Shown in pieces: positions 31,672 to 39,609 of a stretch of 64,000 nt of DNA (its first letter is position 1; each line of letters begins with the position of its first letter). The notes below the pieces were generated by a model. It ran no database searches. It was not told the origin of the DNA and saw only the letters and a program-made list of their open reading frames with translations. The stretch covers positions 568,645 to 632,644 of the forward strand of contig NZ_HG726019.1 of assembly GCF_000499785.1 (NCBI RefSeq), read 5' to 3'. The DNA comes from Bacteroides neonati. GTDB lineage: Bacteria; Bacteroidota; Bacteroidia; Bacteroidales; Bacteroidaceae. The translations under genes were made by a program, and so were the position numbers.

Positions 31672-32574
31672 ATGAAAAAAAGTAAACTTATCGCTTTATT
31701 CGTTCTTTTGTGTGTATTTGGTACTCATACACACGCTCGGAAAGCAAAGCGCGTGGTGCTGATAGCACTGGACGGGATCTCGGTAGAAGGATTTCAAAAA
31801 GCACAAACACCCTGTTTAGATGCATTACTGGCTCAAGGTGCGCGCTCATTAGACACACGTGTGGTGATGCCGTCGGTTACTTTGCCTAACTGGACAAGCC
31901 ACCTGACCGGTAGCGGGCCGGAACAACACGGAGTATTCAACAATGACTGGCTGCTCAACAAAAGCGCCTACCCACTAACCGAGAAGGATGCCAAGGGCTA
32001 TTACCCATCGGTATTCAAGGTACTGAAAGAGCAGTTACCCACCATAAGAACAGCTTTCTACTACAACTGGATCAATCTGTTTTATCCGTACAACGAAACA
32101 TACTTCGACGAAGTAAGTTACCTCGAAAAAGACGCTTACGTGCCAAACTACGACAAAGCCTTCCAATTTCTTTCGAACCATAGAAAGCAACCGACACTGG
32201 TCTTCCTATATTCTGTACATACCGATCATGCCGGGCACAACCATACATGGATGTCGCCCCCATACATACGTTCGATTGAGGAAGCAGATGCGGAGATTGG
32301 CAAATTCATAGAGAAGATGAAAAAAGAAGACTTATATAAAGATACTCACTTCTTATTTTTATCCGATCACGGTGGTATCAACTACGGACACGGCGGTACA
32401 ACCGTTAACGAAATGATTGTGCCCTGGGGCATCGTAGGACCCGGCATTAAAAAAGGGCTTACCATAGAAGAGCCGAATAATACGGTCAACACAGCATCGA
32501 TTGTTTTACATCTGTTCGGAGCCAAACAACCCTTGTCATGGACAGGAGAAGTGATCCGGTCGATCTTTAAATAA
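31672..32574 (+). CDS. Exported alkaline-phosphatase-superfamily phosphodiesterase (NPP-like)
   Basis: A 300-residue enzyme of the nucleotide pyrophosphatase/phosphodiesterase type. Signal peptide at about 1-22 (basic start, then LIALFVLLCVFGTHTHA). Likely two-metal ligands: D34 in LIALDGIS, nucleophile T75 in LPNWTSHLTGS, D185 and H189 in HTDHAGHNH, D232-H233 in LSDHGG, and H240 in GHGGT. A full ENPP enzyme has another His farther along; here the only candidate is H240, so substrate range is open. It is followed 25 bases later by the metallophosphoesterase-propeller gene in the same direction, so the two probably work together on a phosphate ester in the periplasm. Confidence 0.85.
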   Translation: MKKSKLIALFVLLCVFGTHTHARKAKRVVLIALDGISVEGFQKAQTPCLDALLAQGARSLDTRVVMPSVTLPNWTSHLTGSGPEQHGVFNNDWLLNKSAYPLTEKDAKGYYPSVFKVLKEQLPTIRTAFYYNWINLFYPYNETYFDEVSYLEKDAYVPNYDKAFQFLSNHRKQPTLVFLYSVHTDHAGHNHTWMSPPYIRSIEEADAEIGKFIEKMKKEDLYKDTHFLFLSDHGGINYGHGGTTVNEMIVPWGIVGPGIKKGLTIEEPNNTVNTASIVLHLFGAKQPLSWTGEVIRSIFK

Positions 32575-32599
32575 AAAGATAACCAAGAAATATAACCAC

Positions 32600-35089
32600 A
32601 TGAAAAGGATAACTAAAATAGCCATTGCCTGCCTGTCGGCAATAACCACCTTGAGTAGTTATGCAGCGACACATAAGGGATATGTATTTGTAGATGCAAA
32701 TGCAAATGGCGTGTTCGACAAAGGTGAAAAGCCAATGAAGGGAGTTGCCGTATCCGACGGGCTCCATGTAGTACAAACCCGGAAGGACGGTTCTTTCAGC
32801 CTGCCCGGACATACCAAAGAACGTTTTGTTTTCATCACCACCCCTTCGGGATATAAATCAGACAATCAGCACTACCGCAAGATTGATGCCGGGCAAGAGA
32901 ATTATTACTTCGGCTTGCAGCCTTATACGGCAACAACGAAAAACGGCAGCCACCAATACGTACACATCACCGATACGGAGATATTCAATACCGGCAATCA
33001 CGAAGAGTGGGTGGGTAATCTACGCGATTATGCAGCCAACGAAAAGGCTGCTTTCATCATTCACACCGGAGATATCTGCTACGAGAAGGGTCTGAAAAGC
33101 CACATCGAGCTGATGAATACCCACAACATGAACTGCCCAACGTTTTATTGCATCGGTAATCACGATCTGGTCAAAGGGAGATACGGCGAAGAGCTCTTCG
33201 AGAGTTTATACGGACCTACTTTCTACTCGTTCGATGTAGGCAATATGCACTACATCGTTACCCCCATGCTCAGTGGAGATCACCTGCCCAGCTACCGCAA
33301 GGAAGATGTATATCGCTGGATGAAGAACGACCTCGCACTGGTCCCTAAAGGCAAAGCGGTAACCGTGTTTAACCATGACCTGCTAACCCATAAAGATACA
33401 TTTATCTACGGTATCAATGAGAAGGAGTTTATCAACCTGAACGAGCACAACCTCAAGGCTTGGGTGTACGGACATTGGCACATCAATTACATGAAGAAGC
33501 AGGGCGATGTATACTCCGTATGCACTGCGGTGGTCGACAAAGGGGGGATCGACCACTCCACTTCGGTCTTCCGTGTGATGCATGTCGATGAAAAAGGAGA
33601 CTTCACCTCGGAGATACGTTACAGCTATCCCGATAAGTCTCTTTGCATCGCCTCTATCGCCAACAACCAAGCCCCCCTCCTTCCGTCGGGAGCACTGCCC
33701 CTGTCGGTCAATGTCTACTCCTCTGCTTCGCCTGTCAAAGAGGCAGCAGCCGATATCTATTGTGGTGACAAGAGAATAGGCAAAAGCCACAAGTTGCAAC
33801 AGCAAACCGATTGGAACTGGTATGCGGACATACCTCTGAATAGGCTTACAGAGAACGAACTCATCACTGTAAGGGTCAAAGCAACATTCCGCAATGGCGA
33901 GACTGCCAACACTGAAAAGAGTTTTGCCTACTCCCCCACACCACAGAGAGTGAATATCGGCAAAGAGTGGACGAATCTTTTAGGCAACCCCGAGCACGTA
34001 GGTATTACCGGCGATACGTTGAAATCTCCGCTTGCACTTGCTTGGGTCAAGAACGTCAAAGCCAACATCTTTATGTCATCGCCACTTGTCTATAAAGACA
34101 ATGTATATGTGGCATCGGTCGATGAGAACCACAAAGGTCTGGGAGCGATCTTTGCCCTCGAAGGCAGAACAGGAAACATTCGTTGGAAGTATAAGGTACG
34201 CAACTCGATCAAGAACACCATTGCTGCTGCGGGCGGACTGGTTCTGGCACAAGATACAGAAGGATACCTCTATGCGGTAGATGCACAGACAGGTACCTTA
34301 ACTTGGGAGCAAAAACTACCCGTAAACCCACTCCCCGCCTTAATAGAAGGAATCGTTGCAACCGACACGGTAGTGTATGCAGGCACAGGAAAGGGCTTAT
34401 CTGCCATCGACGTACGTTCAGGAAAGGTTCTTTGGACCAATACCGAATGGGGACAGCACGAGGGCACTACCTCGACCTGGACCTTGGGCAATGGCGTACT
34501 GGTAGCCGGTACCCAATGGGGAAGCCTCTACGGCAACAATGCCCAAACAGGCAAAATGCTATGGGCTATCGGCAAAGACGGATTGAGTGACCGCGGCGCT
34601 TCACCCGCCGCTCATGGCAACCTGCTGTATCTCATCTCGCGCAAGTCGTTCTTTATCTTAGATGCCTCGATCGGCAACGTCATTGTACGCAAGGAGCTGC
34701 CCACGAAGGTCGATGTAACTTCCACTCCTTTGGTAACCGACAGCGAGATCATCTTCGGAACATCCGATTCGGGTTTGATGGCCATCGATAAAGAGACGCT
34801 GGAACCTAAGTGGAACTATCAAACGGGAACGTCTCTTGTCTTTACCGGCCCCTATACCTTGAAGCCTGCCGCAAGCATCGAAACCAGTCCGGTACTGAGC
34901 GGCAATGTGGTTTATGTAGGAGCATCGGACGGAGCTATTTACGGCATCGACAAAACCAAAGGCACACTCTTGTGGAAGCACGAAACAGGTGCACCGGTAT
35001 TCGCTACGGTAGCTCTATCGGGCAATATGCTCTTTGCCGTCGATCTATCCGGCAATGTATATGCCTTTGGCGATAACACAAAAGAGTGA
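32600..35089 (+). CDS. Exported metallophosphoesterase fused to a PQQ-like beta-propeller
   Basis: 829 residues in four parts. Signal peptide (1-22); an N-terminal beta domain (about 25-105) with FVDANANGVFDKGEKPMKGV, as in SdrD/Metallophos-N type modules; a calcineurin-like phosphoesterase (about 118-340) with HITDTEI, HTGD (157-158), GNHD (186-189), FNHD (258-260) and GHWH (291-294); a linker Ig-like part (about 345-450); and a propeller (about 460-829) with repeats of the type GxLYAVDAQTGTLTWEQKL and VYVGASDGAIYGIDKTKGTLLWK. In the first phosphoesterase motif, the usual D-x-H is D125-T-E127. Known as an architecture in Bacteroidetes, but the substrate is unknown to me. Partner of the upstream phosphodiesterase. 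Confidence 0.85.
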   Translation: MKRITKIAIACLSAITTLSSYAATHKGYVFVDANANGVFDKGEKPMKGVAVSDGLHVVQTRKDGSFSLPGHTKERFVFITTPSGYKSDNQHYRKIDAGQENYYFGLQPYTATTKNGSHQYVHITDTEIFNTGNHEEWVGNLRDYAANEKAAFIIHTGDICYEKGLKSHIELMNTHNMNCPTFYCIGNHDLVKGRYGEELFESLYGPTFYSFDVGNMHYIVTPMLSGDHLPSYRKEDVYRWMKNDLALVPKGKAVTVFNHDLLTHKDTFIYGINEKEFINLNEHNLKAWVYGHWHINYMKKQGDVYSVCTAVVDKGGIDHSTSVFRVMHVDEKGDFTSEIRYSYPDKSLCIASIANNQAPLLPSGALPLSVNVYSSASPVKEAAADIYCGDKRIGKSHKLQQQTDWNWYADIPLNRLTENELITVRVKATFRNGETANTEKSFAYSPTPQRVNIGKEWTNLLGNPEHVGITGDTLKSPLALAWVKNVKANIFMSSPLVYKDNVYVASVDENHKGLGAIFALEGRTGNIRWKYKVRNSIKNTIAAAGGLVLAQDTEGYLYAVDAQTGTLTWEQKLPVNPLPALIEGIVATDTVVYAGTGKGLSAIDVRSGKVLWTNTEWGQHEGTTSTWTLGNGVLVAGTQWGSLYGNNAQTGKMLWAIGKDGLSDRGASPAAHGNLLYLISRKSFFILDASIGNVIVRKELPTKVDVTSTPLVTDSEIIFGTSDSGLMAIDKETLEPKWNYQTGTSLVFTGPYTLKPAASIETSPVLSGNVVYVGASDGAIYGIDKTKGTLLWKHETGAPVFATVALSGNMLFAVDLSGNVYAFGDNTKE

Positions 35090-35107
35090 TAAGCATCGTT
35101 TAGCAGC

Positions 35108-35175
35108 TATCGCATAAAAAAAAGTGAGGATGTTACAGATTATTCTTGTAACATCCTCACTCTTTTTATGCGATA
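35108..35175. terminator. Strong bidirectional terminator
   Basis: About 28-bp stem (35108-35137 with 35147-35175), near perfect, with A-run in one arm and T-run in the other. Serves the propeller fusion gene and the convergent DUF3109-gpmI unit. Confidence 0.9.
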
Positions 35176-35224
35176 CAATCGGCAAGCAACCGATTGACAT
35201 AGATGCAAGTACTGAGAAAAACCG

Positions 35225-35806
35225 TTAAAGCAGGTTTTGCTTCTTCAGCTCCTCTACGGCAATCTCCAATTCGCGATACCACGCCTCACCGAACTTACGG
35301 ATAAGCGGTTCTTTTAAGAATTGATACACTGCAACATTCTCTTTCTTGCCCAACAGCACAGCCGCCTGACACACACTCCAACGGTGATAGTTGACTGCCT
35401 TATACGGACCATAGTCGCCAACGCGAATAGGATATAAATGGCAAGATATCGGTTTGTAGAAATCGGTTTTCCCTTCGCGATAGGCCTTTTCGATGGCACA
35501 GTAGCAATACCCCCGTTCGTCGTAGCAGGTAAACACACAGTCTTTCCCGTTCACAATCGAGGTAACCATGTCTCCGTCGCGGTCGGCATATACCACCCCC
35601 TGCTTTTCGATCACTGCATGGGCTTCGGGCGAAAGCGCATCCCATACAATGGGAAGCACTTCCTCTAACTTGGCTATTTCATCCAGCTCCACAGGTGCAC
35701 CGGCATCTCCTTCAATGCAACACTCGCCTTTGCAGGCGTCGAGGTTACAGAGAAACTTCTCCCGAAGCACATCGAGGCTGATTACAATATCATCTATTTG
35801 AATCAT
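35225..35806 (-). CDS. DUF3109 family cysteine-cluster protein
   Basis: 193 residues. Cysteine groups probably bind a metal or Fe-[16 protein letters not shown] near residue 19, then [17 protein letters not shown] near 88, and CHLYPIRVG near 122. Resembles the DUF3109/YkgJ-type cysteine-cluster proteins; function is not established. The start ([10 protein letters not shown], at 35806) overlaps the end of gpmI by 17 bases on the same strand, so translation is probably coupled and both are from one transcript. No signal peptide. Confidence 0.88.
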   Translation of the reverse strand: MIQIDDIVISLDVLREKFLCNLDACKGECCIEGDAGAPVELDEIAKLEEVLPIVWDALSPEAHAVIEKQGVVYADRDGDMVTSIVNGKDCVFTCYDERGYCYCAIEKAYREGKTDFYKPISCHLYPIRVGDYGPYKAVNYHRWSVCQAAVLLGKKENVAVYQFLKEPLIRKFGEAWYRELEIAVEELKKQNLL

Positions 35807-37316
35807 CGATCAACACCTTTCCGGTCATCTCCTTCGGAGCGTTCATACCCATTATATGAAGGATAGTCGGCGCTACATCGGCCAGAATTCCGTTTTCGAT
35901 TTTAGCCTCTTTGTTCTCGGTTACATATACGCAGGGAACCGGATTCAATGAGTGAGCCGTATTGACCGATCCGTCCTCGTTGACTGCGTTGTCTGCATTA
36001 CCGTGATCGGCAATAATAATTACTTCGTATCCGTTCGCCTTAGCAGCTTCTACGGTCTCTTTCACACAAGCATCAACTGCCACGACTGCTTTCTCGATGG
36101 CTTCGTAAACGCCCGTATGACCTACCATATCGCCGTTGGCATAGTTCACAACGATGAAGTCAAACTTATCTTCATTGATTGCAGCAACCAATTTATCTTT
36201 CACCTCGTAGGCACTCATTTCGGGTTTCAAGTCGTAAGTAGCCACCTTAGGTGATGCTACCAAGATACGCTCTTCGGCCTCAAACGGAGTTTCGCGTCCA
36301 CCATTAAAGAAGAAGGTTACGTGTGCGTACTTCTCTGTTTCGGCAATATGCAGTTGCGATTTCTTTTCGGCCGAAAGGAATTCGCCCAATGTATTCTGTA
36401 CGTTATCTTTATCAAAAAGAATATGTACACCCTTGAATGATGCATCGTAAGGAGTCATGCAATAGAACTGCAAACCGGGAATGGTATGCATCCCCGCTTC
36501 GGGCATATCTTGTTGTGTCAATACGGCTGTAAGCTCCTTGGCACGGTCGTTACGGTAATTAAAGAAGATAACCACGTCGCCTTCTTTGATCGTTCCGTCT
36601 ACCTGTGCATTGACAATCGGTTTGATAAACTCGTCGGTCACTCCATTGTCGTAAGAGGCTTGCATGGCTTCGACCATGTTGTCGGCTTTTTCGCCCACAC
36701 CGTTCACCAATAAGTCATACGCTTCTTTAACACGTTCCCAACGCTTGTCGCGATCCATTGCATAGTAGCGGCCAATGATCGATGCAATCTTTGCACCCGA
36801 CTTTTTGCATTCGGCCTCGAGTTGTTCGATAAATCCCTTACCGCTCTTCGGATCGGTGTCGCGACCATCCATGAAGCAGTGAACAAACGCATTGTCTATG
36901 CTGTATTCCTTGGCAATATCGCAAAGTTTAAACAGATGATCGAGCGAGCTGTGCACACCTCCATCCGAGGTCAATCCCATGAAGTGGATATTCTTTCCGT
37001 TCTCTTTGGCATAGGAGTAAGCTGCGATGATTCCTGGATTCTGCATGATCGTATTCTCACGACAAGCTTTATTGATCTTCACCAAATCTTGATAAACCAC
37101 GCGTCCGGCACCGATATTGAGGTGACCTACCTCCGAGTTACCCATTTGTCCGTCGGGCAATCCTACGTTTTCGCCGCTTGCCTGAAGTTCAGAGTGAGGA
37201 TATGTTTTTACCAGATAGTCCCAATAAGGAGTGGGAGTATTAAAGATTACGTCTGCTTTACCGTGATTACCGATTCCCCATCCATCGAGGATCATCAAAA
37301 GGGCTTTCTTGCTCAT
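35790..37316 (-). CDS. gpmI: 2,3-bisphosphoglycerate-independent phosphoglycerate mutase
   Basis: Interconverts 3- and 2-phosphoglycerate in glycolysis and gluconeogenesis. 508 residues, alkaline-phosphatase superfamily with two Mn ions. Metal ligand D11 in MILDGWG, nucleophile S61 in [15 protein letters not shown], the insertion domain at about 80-300 ([26 protein letters not shown]), and C-terminal metal ligands in [14 protein letters not shown] and [11 protein letters not shown]. First gene of a unit with DUF3109, from the -7 box at 37358-37365. Confidence 0.97.
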   Translation of the reverse strand: MSKKALLMILDGWGIGNHGKADVIFNTPTPYWDYLVKTYPHSELQASGENVGLPDGQMGNSEVGHLNIGAGRVVYQDLVKINKACRENTIMQNPGIIAAYSYAKENGKNIHFMGLTSDGGVHSSLDHLFKLCDIAKEYSIDNAFVHCFMDGRDTDPKSGKGFIEQLEAECKKSGAKIASIIGRYYAMDRDKRWERVKEAYDLLVNGVGEKADNMVEAMQASYDNGVTDEFIKPIVNAQVDGTIKEGDVVIFFNYRNDRAKELTAVLTQQDMPEAGMHTIPGLQFYCMTPYDASFKGVHILFDKDNVQNTLGEFLSAEKKSQLHIAETEKYAHVTFFFNGGRETPFEAEERILVASPKVATYDLKPEMSAYEVKDKLVAAINEDKFDFIVVNYANGDMVGHTGVYEAIEKAVVAVDACVKETVEAAKANGYEVIIIADHGNADNAVNEDGSVNTAHSLNPVPCVYVTENKEAKIENGILADVAPTILHIMGMNAPKEMTGKVLIDDSNR

Positions 37317-37357
37317 ACTATTTAATATTAGTTAATTGTTACACTGTTTATTGGGTA

Positions 37358-37365
37358 CAAAGGTA
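37358..37365 (-). promoter_or_regulatory. -7 element of gpmI
   Basis: Minus-strand TACCTTTG fits TAnnTTTG, 42 bases before the ATG at 37316. The upstream box is degenerate. Confidence 0.55.
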
Positions 37366-37428
37366 CGAAAAAGATTTTTTCATTTACATTTACCCAACCA
37401 ATACTATCCCTATCTAACTATTAAAGAT

Positions 37429-37572
37429 TATGAAAACCATACTCATATCACTTTTATTGGCGCTGATAAGCTTTCCGGAGATAGATGCAGGCGGGTAACT
37501 ATGGGGCTAAAGAGTGAAAGTTCCAACCCAATCATCGAACCCGATTACTTAGCGAAATATTTCAGTCAATAA
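37429..37572 (+). pseudogene. Possible remnant of a small secreted protein gene
   Basis: ATG at 37429 opens a signal-peptide-like 22-codon frame (MKTILISLLLALISFPEIDA then GG and stop TAA at 37495). In another frame, a stretch that begins near 37500 reads MGLKSESSNPIIEPDYLAKYFSQ and ends at TAA 37570-37572. This looks like the head and tail of one exported protein joined by a deletion and a frame change. No homologue can be checked here, and it could be coincidence. Confidence 0.35.
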
Positions 37573-37616
37573 GAAAAAACAACGGAGCAAACACACGTAT
37601 TATCAAATGAATTGCC

Positions 37617-37624
37617 TACTTTTG
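37617..37624 (+). promoter_or_regulatory. -7 element of the CorA-type gene
   Basis: TACTTTTG followed by C fits TAnnTTTG. Transcription would start near 37631, giving a leader of about 130 bases before the ATG at 37763. The upstream box is weak. Confidence 0.55.
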
Positions 37625-37654
37625 CCACCGCTTTAAAAAACAAAAAAAACAATC

Positions 37655-37696
37655 ATGGACGATTCTAACCCGCGAACGTGCAGCAGTATTAATTAA
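37655..37696 (+). CDS. Putative 13-codon leader peptide upstream of the CorA-type gene
   Basis: ATG at 37655 opens MDDSNPRTCSSIN and stops at TAA 37694-37696. It lies inside the predicted leader of the transporter gene, followed by a hairpin (37698-37732) and a Shine-Dalgarno site. Acidic residues and a proline early in the peptide recall leader peptides whose translation is sensitive to magnesium. Not long enough for statistical support on its own. Confidence 0.35.
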   Translation: MDDSNPRTCSSIN

Positions 37697-37698
37697 AG

Positions 37699-37754
37699 CG
37701 AGCAGAGACATTACATCTAGGTGCCTCTGTTCGGACTAAACAAACGAAAGGAGG
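37699..37754 (+). promoter_or_regulatory. Leader hairpin and strong Shine-Dalgarno of the CorA-type gene
   Basis: GAGCAGAG near 37700 pairs with CTCTGTTC ending at 37733, enclosing a loop of about 17 bases. GGAGG at 37750-37754 sits 8 bases before ATG 37763. This strong site favours 37763 over the GTG at 37721 as the start; the GTG would lie inside the hairpin. Confidence 0.5.
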
Positions 37755-37762
37755 CAATTAAG

Positions 37763-38689
37763 ATGAGAACATATCTTTCTTGTGAAGCCGGCTTTGTGGA
37801 AAAACCACAATGGCTTCCAAATTGCTGGGTCAACGTAGTATGCCCCGACACAGACGATTTCAGATTTCTAACTCAAGAACTGAACGTACCCGAATCTTTT
37901 TTAACAGACATCGCCGATACGGACGAACGTCCGCGAACGGAAACCGAAGGCAAGTGGCTGCTGACTATCTTGCGCATCCCCGTGCAAAATAATCAGAACA
38001 GCATCCCATTCAGTACCGTACCCATCGGCATCATCACCAACGAAGAGGTGGTCGTTTCGGTGTGTTACCATCAAACGGAGCTAATCCCCGACTTCATCGG
38101 CTATACACGCCGCAAAGGATTGGTCGTGCGCAACAAGCTCGACCTCATCTTCCGCATCATCTACTCCTCGGCCGTCTGGTTTCTAAAATACCTGAAACAG
38201 ATCAACAACGACGTAAGTGCGGCAGAGAAAGAACTCGAACGGAGCATTCGCAACGAAGACTTGCTGCGGCTGATGCGGTTGCAGAAAACACTTGTCTACT
38301 TCAACACCTCCATTCGTGGCAACGAAATCATGATCGGGAAGCTGACCAGCATCTTTCAAGACACCGATTTTCTGGACAAAGACCTGGTCGAAGATGTGAT
38401 TACCGAATTGAGGCAAGCCTACAATACGGTCAATATCTACAGCGACATCCTCACCGGAACGATGGATGCCTTTGCCTCCATCATTTCGAACAACGTGAAT
38501 ACGATCATGAAACGCATGACGAGCATTTCGATCATTCTCATGGTGCCGACACTCATCGCCAGTTTTTATGGAATGAACGTCGACATACATCTCGAAACAA
38601 TGCCCCATGCCTTTGCCCTGATTGTGGTATGCTCCATCATACTATCCTCGTTGGCCTTTGTCATATTCAAAAAAATTAGATGGTTTTAA
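37763..38689 (+). CDS. corA: CorA-type divalent cation transporter
   Basis: 308 residues of the CorA/Mrs2 family, a pentameric channel for Mg2+ and possibly Co2+ in the inner membrane. Soluble N-terminal domain (1-230) with WVNVVCPDTDDFRFLT and FLTDIADTDERPRTE, a long stalk helix, and two C-terminal membrane helices (about 245-265 and 280-300). The selectivity motif YGMN lies between them (ASFYGMNVDIH). Two hydrophobic residues at the very end follow a basic KKIRWF tail. Start chosen by GGAGG. A GTG start at 37721 would add 14 residues. Long leader with a small ORF and hairpin suggests regulation at this level. Confidence 0.92.
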   Translation: MRTYLSCEAGFVEKPQWLPNCWVNVVCPDTDDFRFLTQELNVPESFLTDIADTDERPRTETEGKWLLTILRIPVQNNQNSIPFSTVPIGIITNEEVVVSVCYHQTELIPDFIGYTRRKGLVVRNKLDLIFRIIYSSAVWFLKYLKQINNDVSAAEKELERSIRNEDLLRLMRLQKTLVYFNTSIRGNEIMIGKLTSIFQDTDFLDKDLVEDVITELRQAYNTVNIYSDILTGTMDAFASIISNNVNTIMKRMTSISIILMVPTLIASFYGMNVDIHLETMPHAFALIVVCSIILSSLAFVIFKKIRWF

Positions 38690-38692
38690 TGC

Positions 38693-38720
38693 AAGACTTC
38701 CTATTTGCAAAGGCAGTCTT
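38693..38720 (+). terminator. Possible terminator after the CorA-type gene
   Basis: AAGACT(T)CCT pairs with AGG(C)AGTCTT, 9 bp with one mismatch, loop TATTTGCAA... region. Only a short T run follows, so it is a weak call. Confidence 0.4.
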
Positions 38721-38765
38721 TCCTAAAAGCTAAGTAAATTTCTTAGCAAACATAGATGATCGCAT

Positions 38766-38846
38766 TGCATACCGACCATTGTCGGCTTGCAACACGATCA
38801 TTGTCGTACTGCATGCCGACGATGGTCGGCTTGCAAGCCGACCACG
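38766..38846 (+). repeat. 22-bp periodic dyad array between corA and rimP
   Basis: Units GACCATTGTC..., GATCATTGTC... and GACGATGGTC... begin at 38774, 38796 and 38818, exactly 22 bp apart. They contain dyads CCGAC-CATT-GTCGG, ACGA-TCATTG-TCGT and GCCGAC-GATG-GTCGGC centred at 38778.5, 38800.5 and 38822.5. Half-way between, at 38767.5, 38789.5, 38811.5 and 38833.5, are TGCA-centred dyads, the best being the perfect GGCTTGCAAGCC (38828-38839). So a dyad falls every 11 bp, alternating two types. Lies in a 451-base gap without genes, about 220 bases before the rimP promoter. Confidence 0.9.
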
Positions 38847-39044
38847 TAAACTCTTCTTTAAAAACAGTTAAACTACCCGCCATCAACCGTTAATATATCT
38901 AAGAAACACAGCTATCTTTCCTATAATCAGCCGCGCAGCAGTGCCTCTTTTGGCAAAGTGAAAGCATCTTCCCCCACTTTTTGCATAAAATAACGATTGA
39001 GCCCCCAATAAAACAGGCGTTTACGCTCTTTTTTTCTCTAATAT

Positions 39045-39075
39045 TTTGTTATCGAACAGATTATTTGTATCTTTG
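39045..39075 (+). promoter_or_regulatory. Promoter of the rimP-nusA-infB operon
   Basis: TTTG at 39045-39048, 19 bases, TATCTTTG at 39068-39075. Transcription should start near 39082. Confidence 0.75.
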
Positions 39076-39091
39076 CACCCGAGACGGATGA

Positions 39092-39121
39092 AAGGTGGAG
39101 GGGCGATTAAGCTCCTTTTTT
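39092..39121 (+). terminator. Possible attenuator hairpin in the rimP leader
   Basis: GGAG at 39097 pairs with CTCC at 39112, extended by AAAGG with TTTTT across a bulge, followed by a T run; it lies between the promoter and the rimP ATG at 39141. Short stem, so only suggestive. Confidence 0.3.
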
Positions 39122-39140
39122 TGTTCTTAATAGTGAATCA

Positions 39141-39608
39141 ATGATAGAAAAGAGAATTGTTTGTCAGCTTGTTGATGAGTGGCTGGAAGGAAAAGACTAC
39201 TTTCTGGTAGAGGTAACCGTAAGCCCCGACGACAAGATCGTGGTCGAAATAGACCATGCAGAAGGCGTTTGGATTGAAGATTGTGTGGAGCTGAGCCGCT
39301 ACATTGAATCGAAGCTAAACCGCGAAGAAGAAGATTATGAACTCGAAGTAGGTTCGGCAGGTATCGGACAACCCTTCAAGGTAGTGCAGCAATACTACAA
39401 CCATATCGGCAACGATGTGGAGGTGCTCACCAAAACAGGGCGTAAACTCTCGGGAGTGCTCAAAGAGGCCGACGAAGAGAAGTTCGTGGTCGGCATACAA
39501 AAGAAAGTAAAGACAGAAGAAGCCAAACGTCCGAAGCTGATGGAAGAGGACGAGACCTTCCGTTATGAAGATATCAAATATACTAAATACTTAATTAGTT
39601 TTAAATAA
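39141..39608 (+). CDS. rimP: Ribosome maturation factor RimP
   Basis: 155 residues; assists late 30S subunit assembly. N-terminal domain with KDYFLVEVTVSPDDKIVVEID and DCVELSRYIESKLNREEEDYELEVGSAGIGQPF, whose SAGIGQPF is the RimP equivalent of the conserved SPG(L/I) turn. The C-terminal SH3-like part is VLTKTGRKLSGVLKEADEEKFVV. First gene of the operon with nusA (one base between stop and next ATG) and infB, the order common to most bacteria. Confidence 0.93.
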   Translation: MIEKRIVCQLVDEWLEGKDYFLVEVTVSPDDKIVVEIDHAEGVWIEDCVELSRYIESKLNREEEDYELEVGSAGIGQPFKVVQQYYNHIGNDVEVLTKTGRKLSGVLKEADEEKFVVGIQKKVKTEEAKRPKLMEEDETFRYEDIKYTKYLISFK

Positions 39609-39609
39609 T

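Noticed and set aside
39092..39121. Confident attenuator before rimP
   Set aside because: Only a four-base GC stem; reported as a weak feature only.
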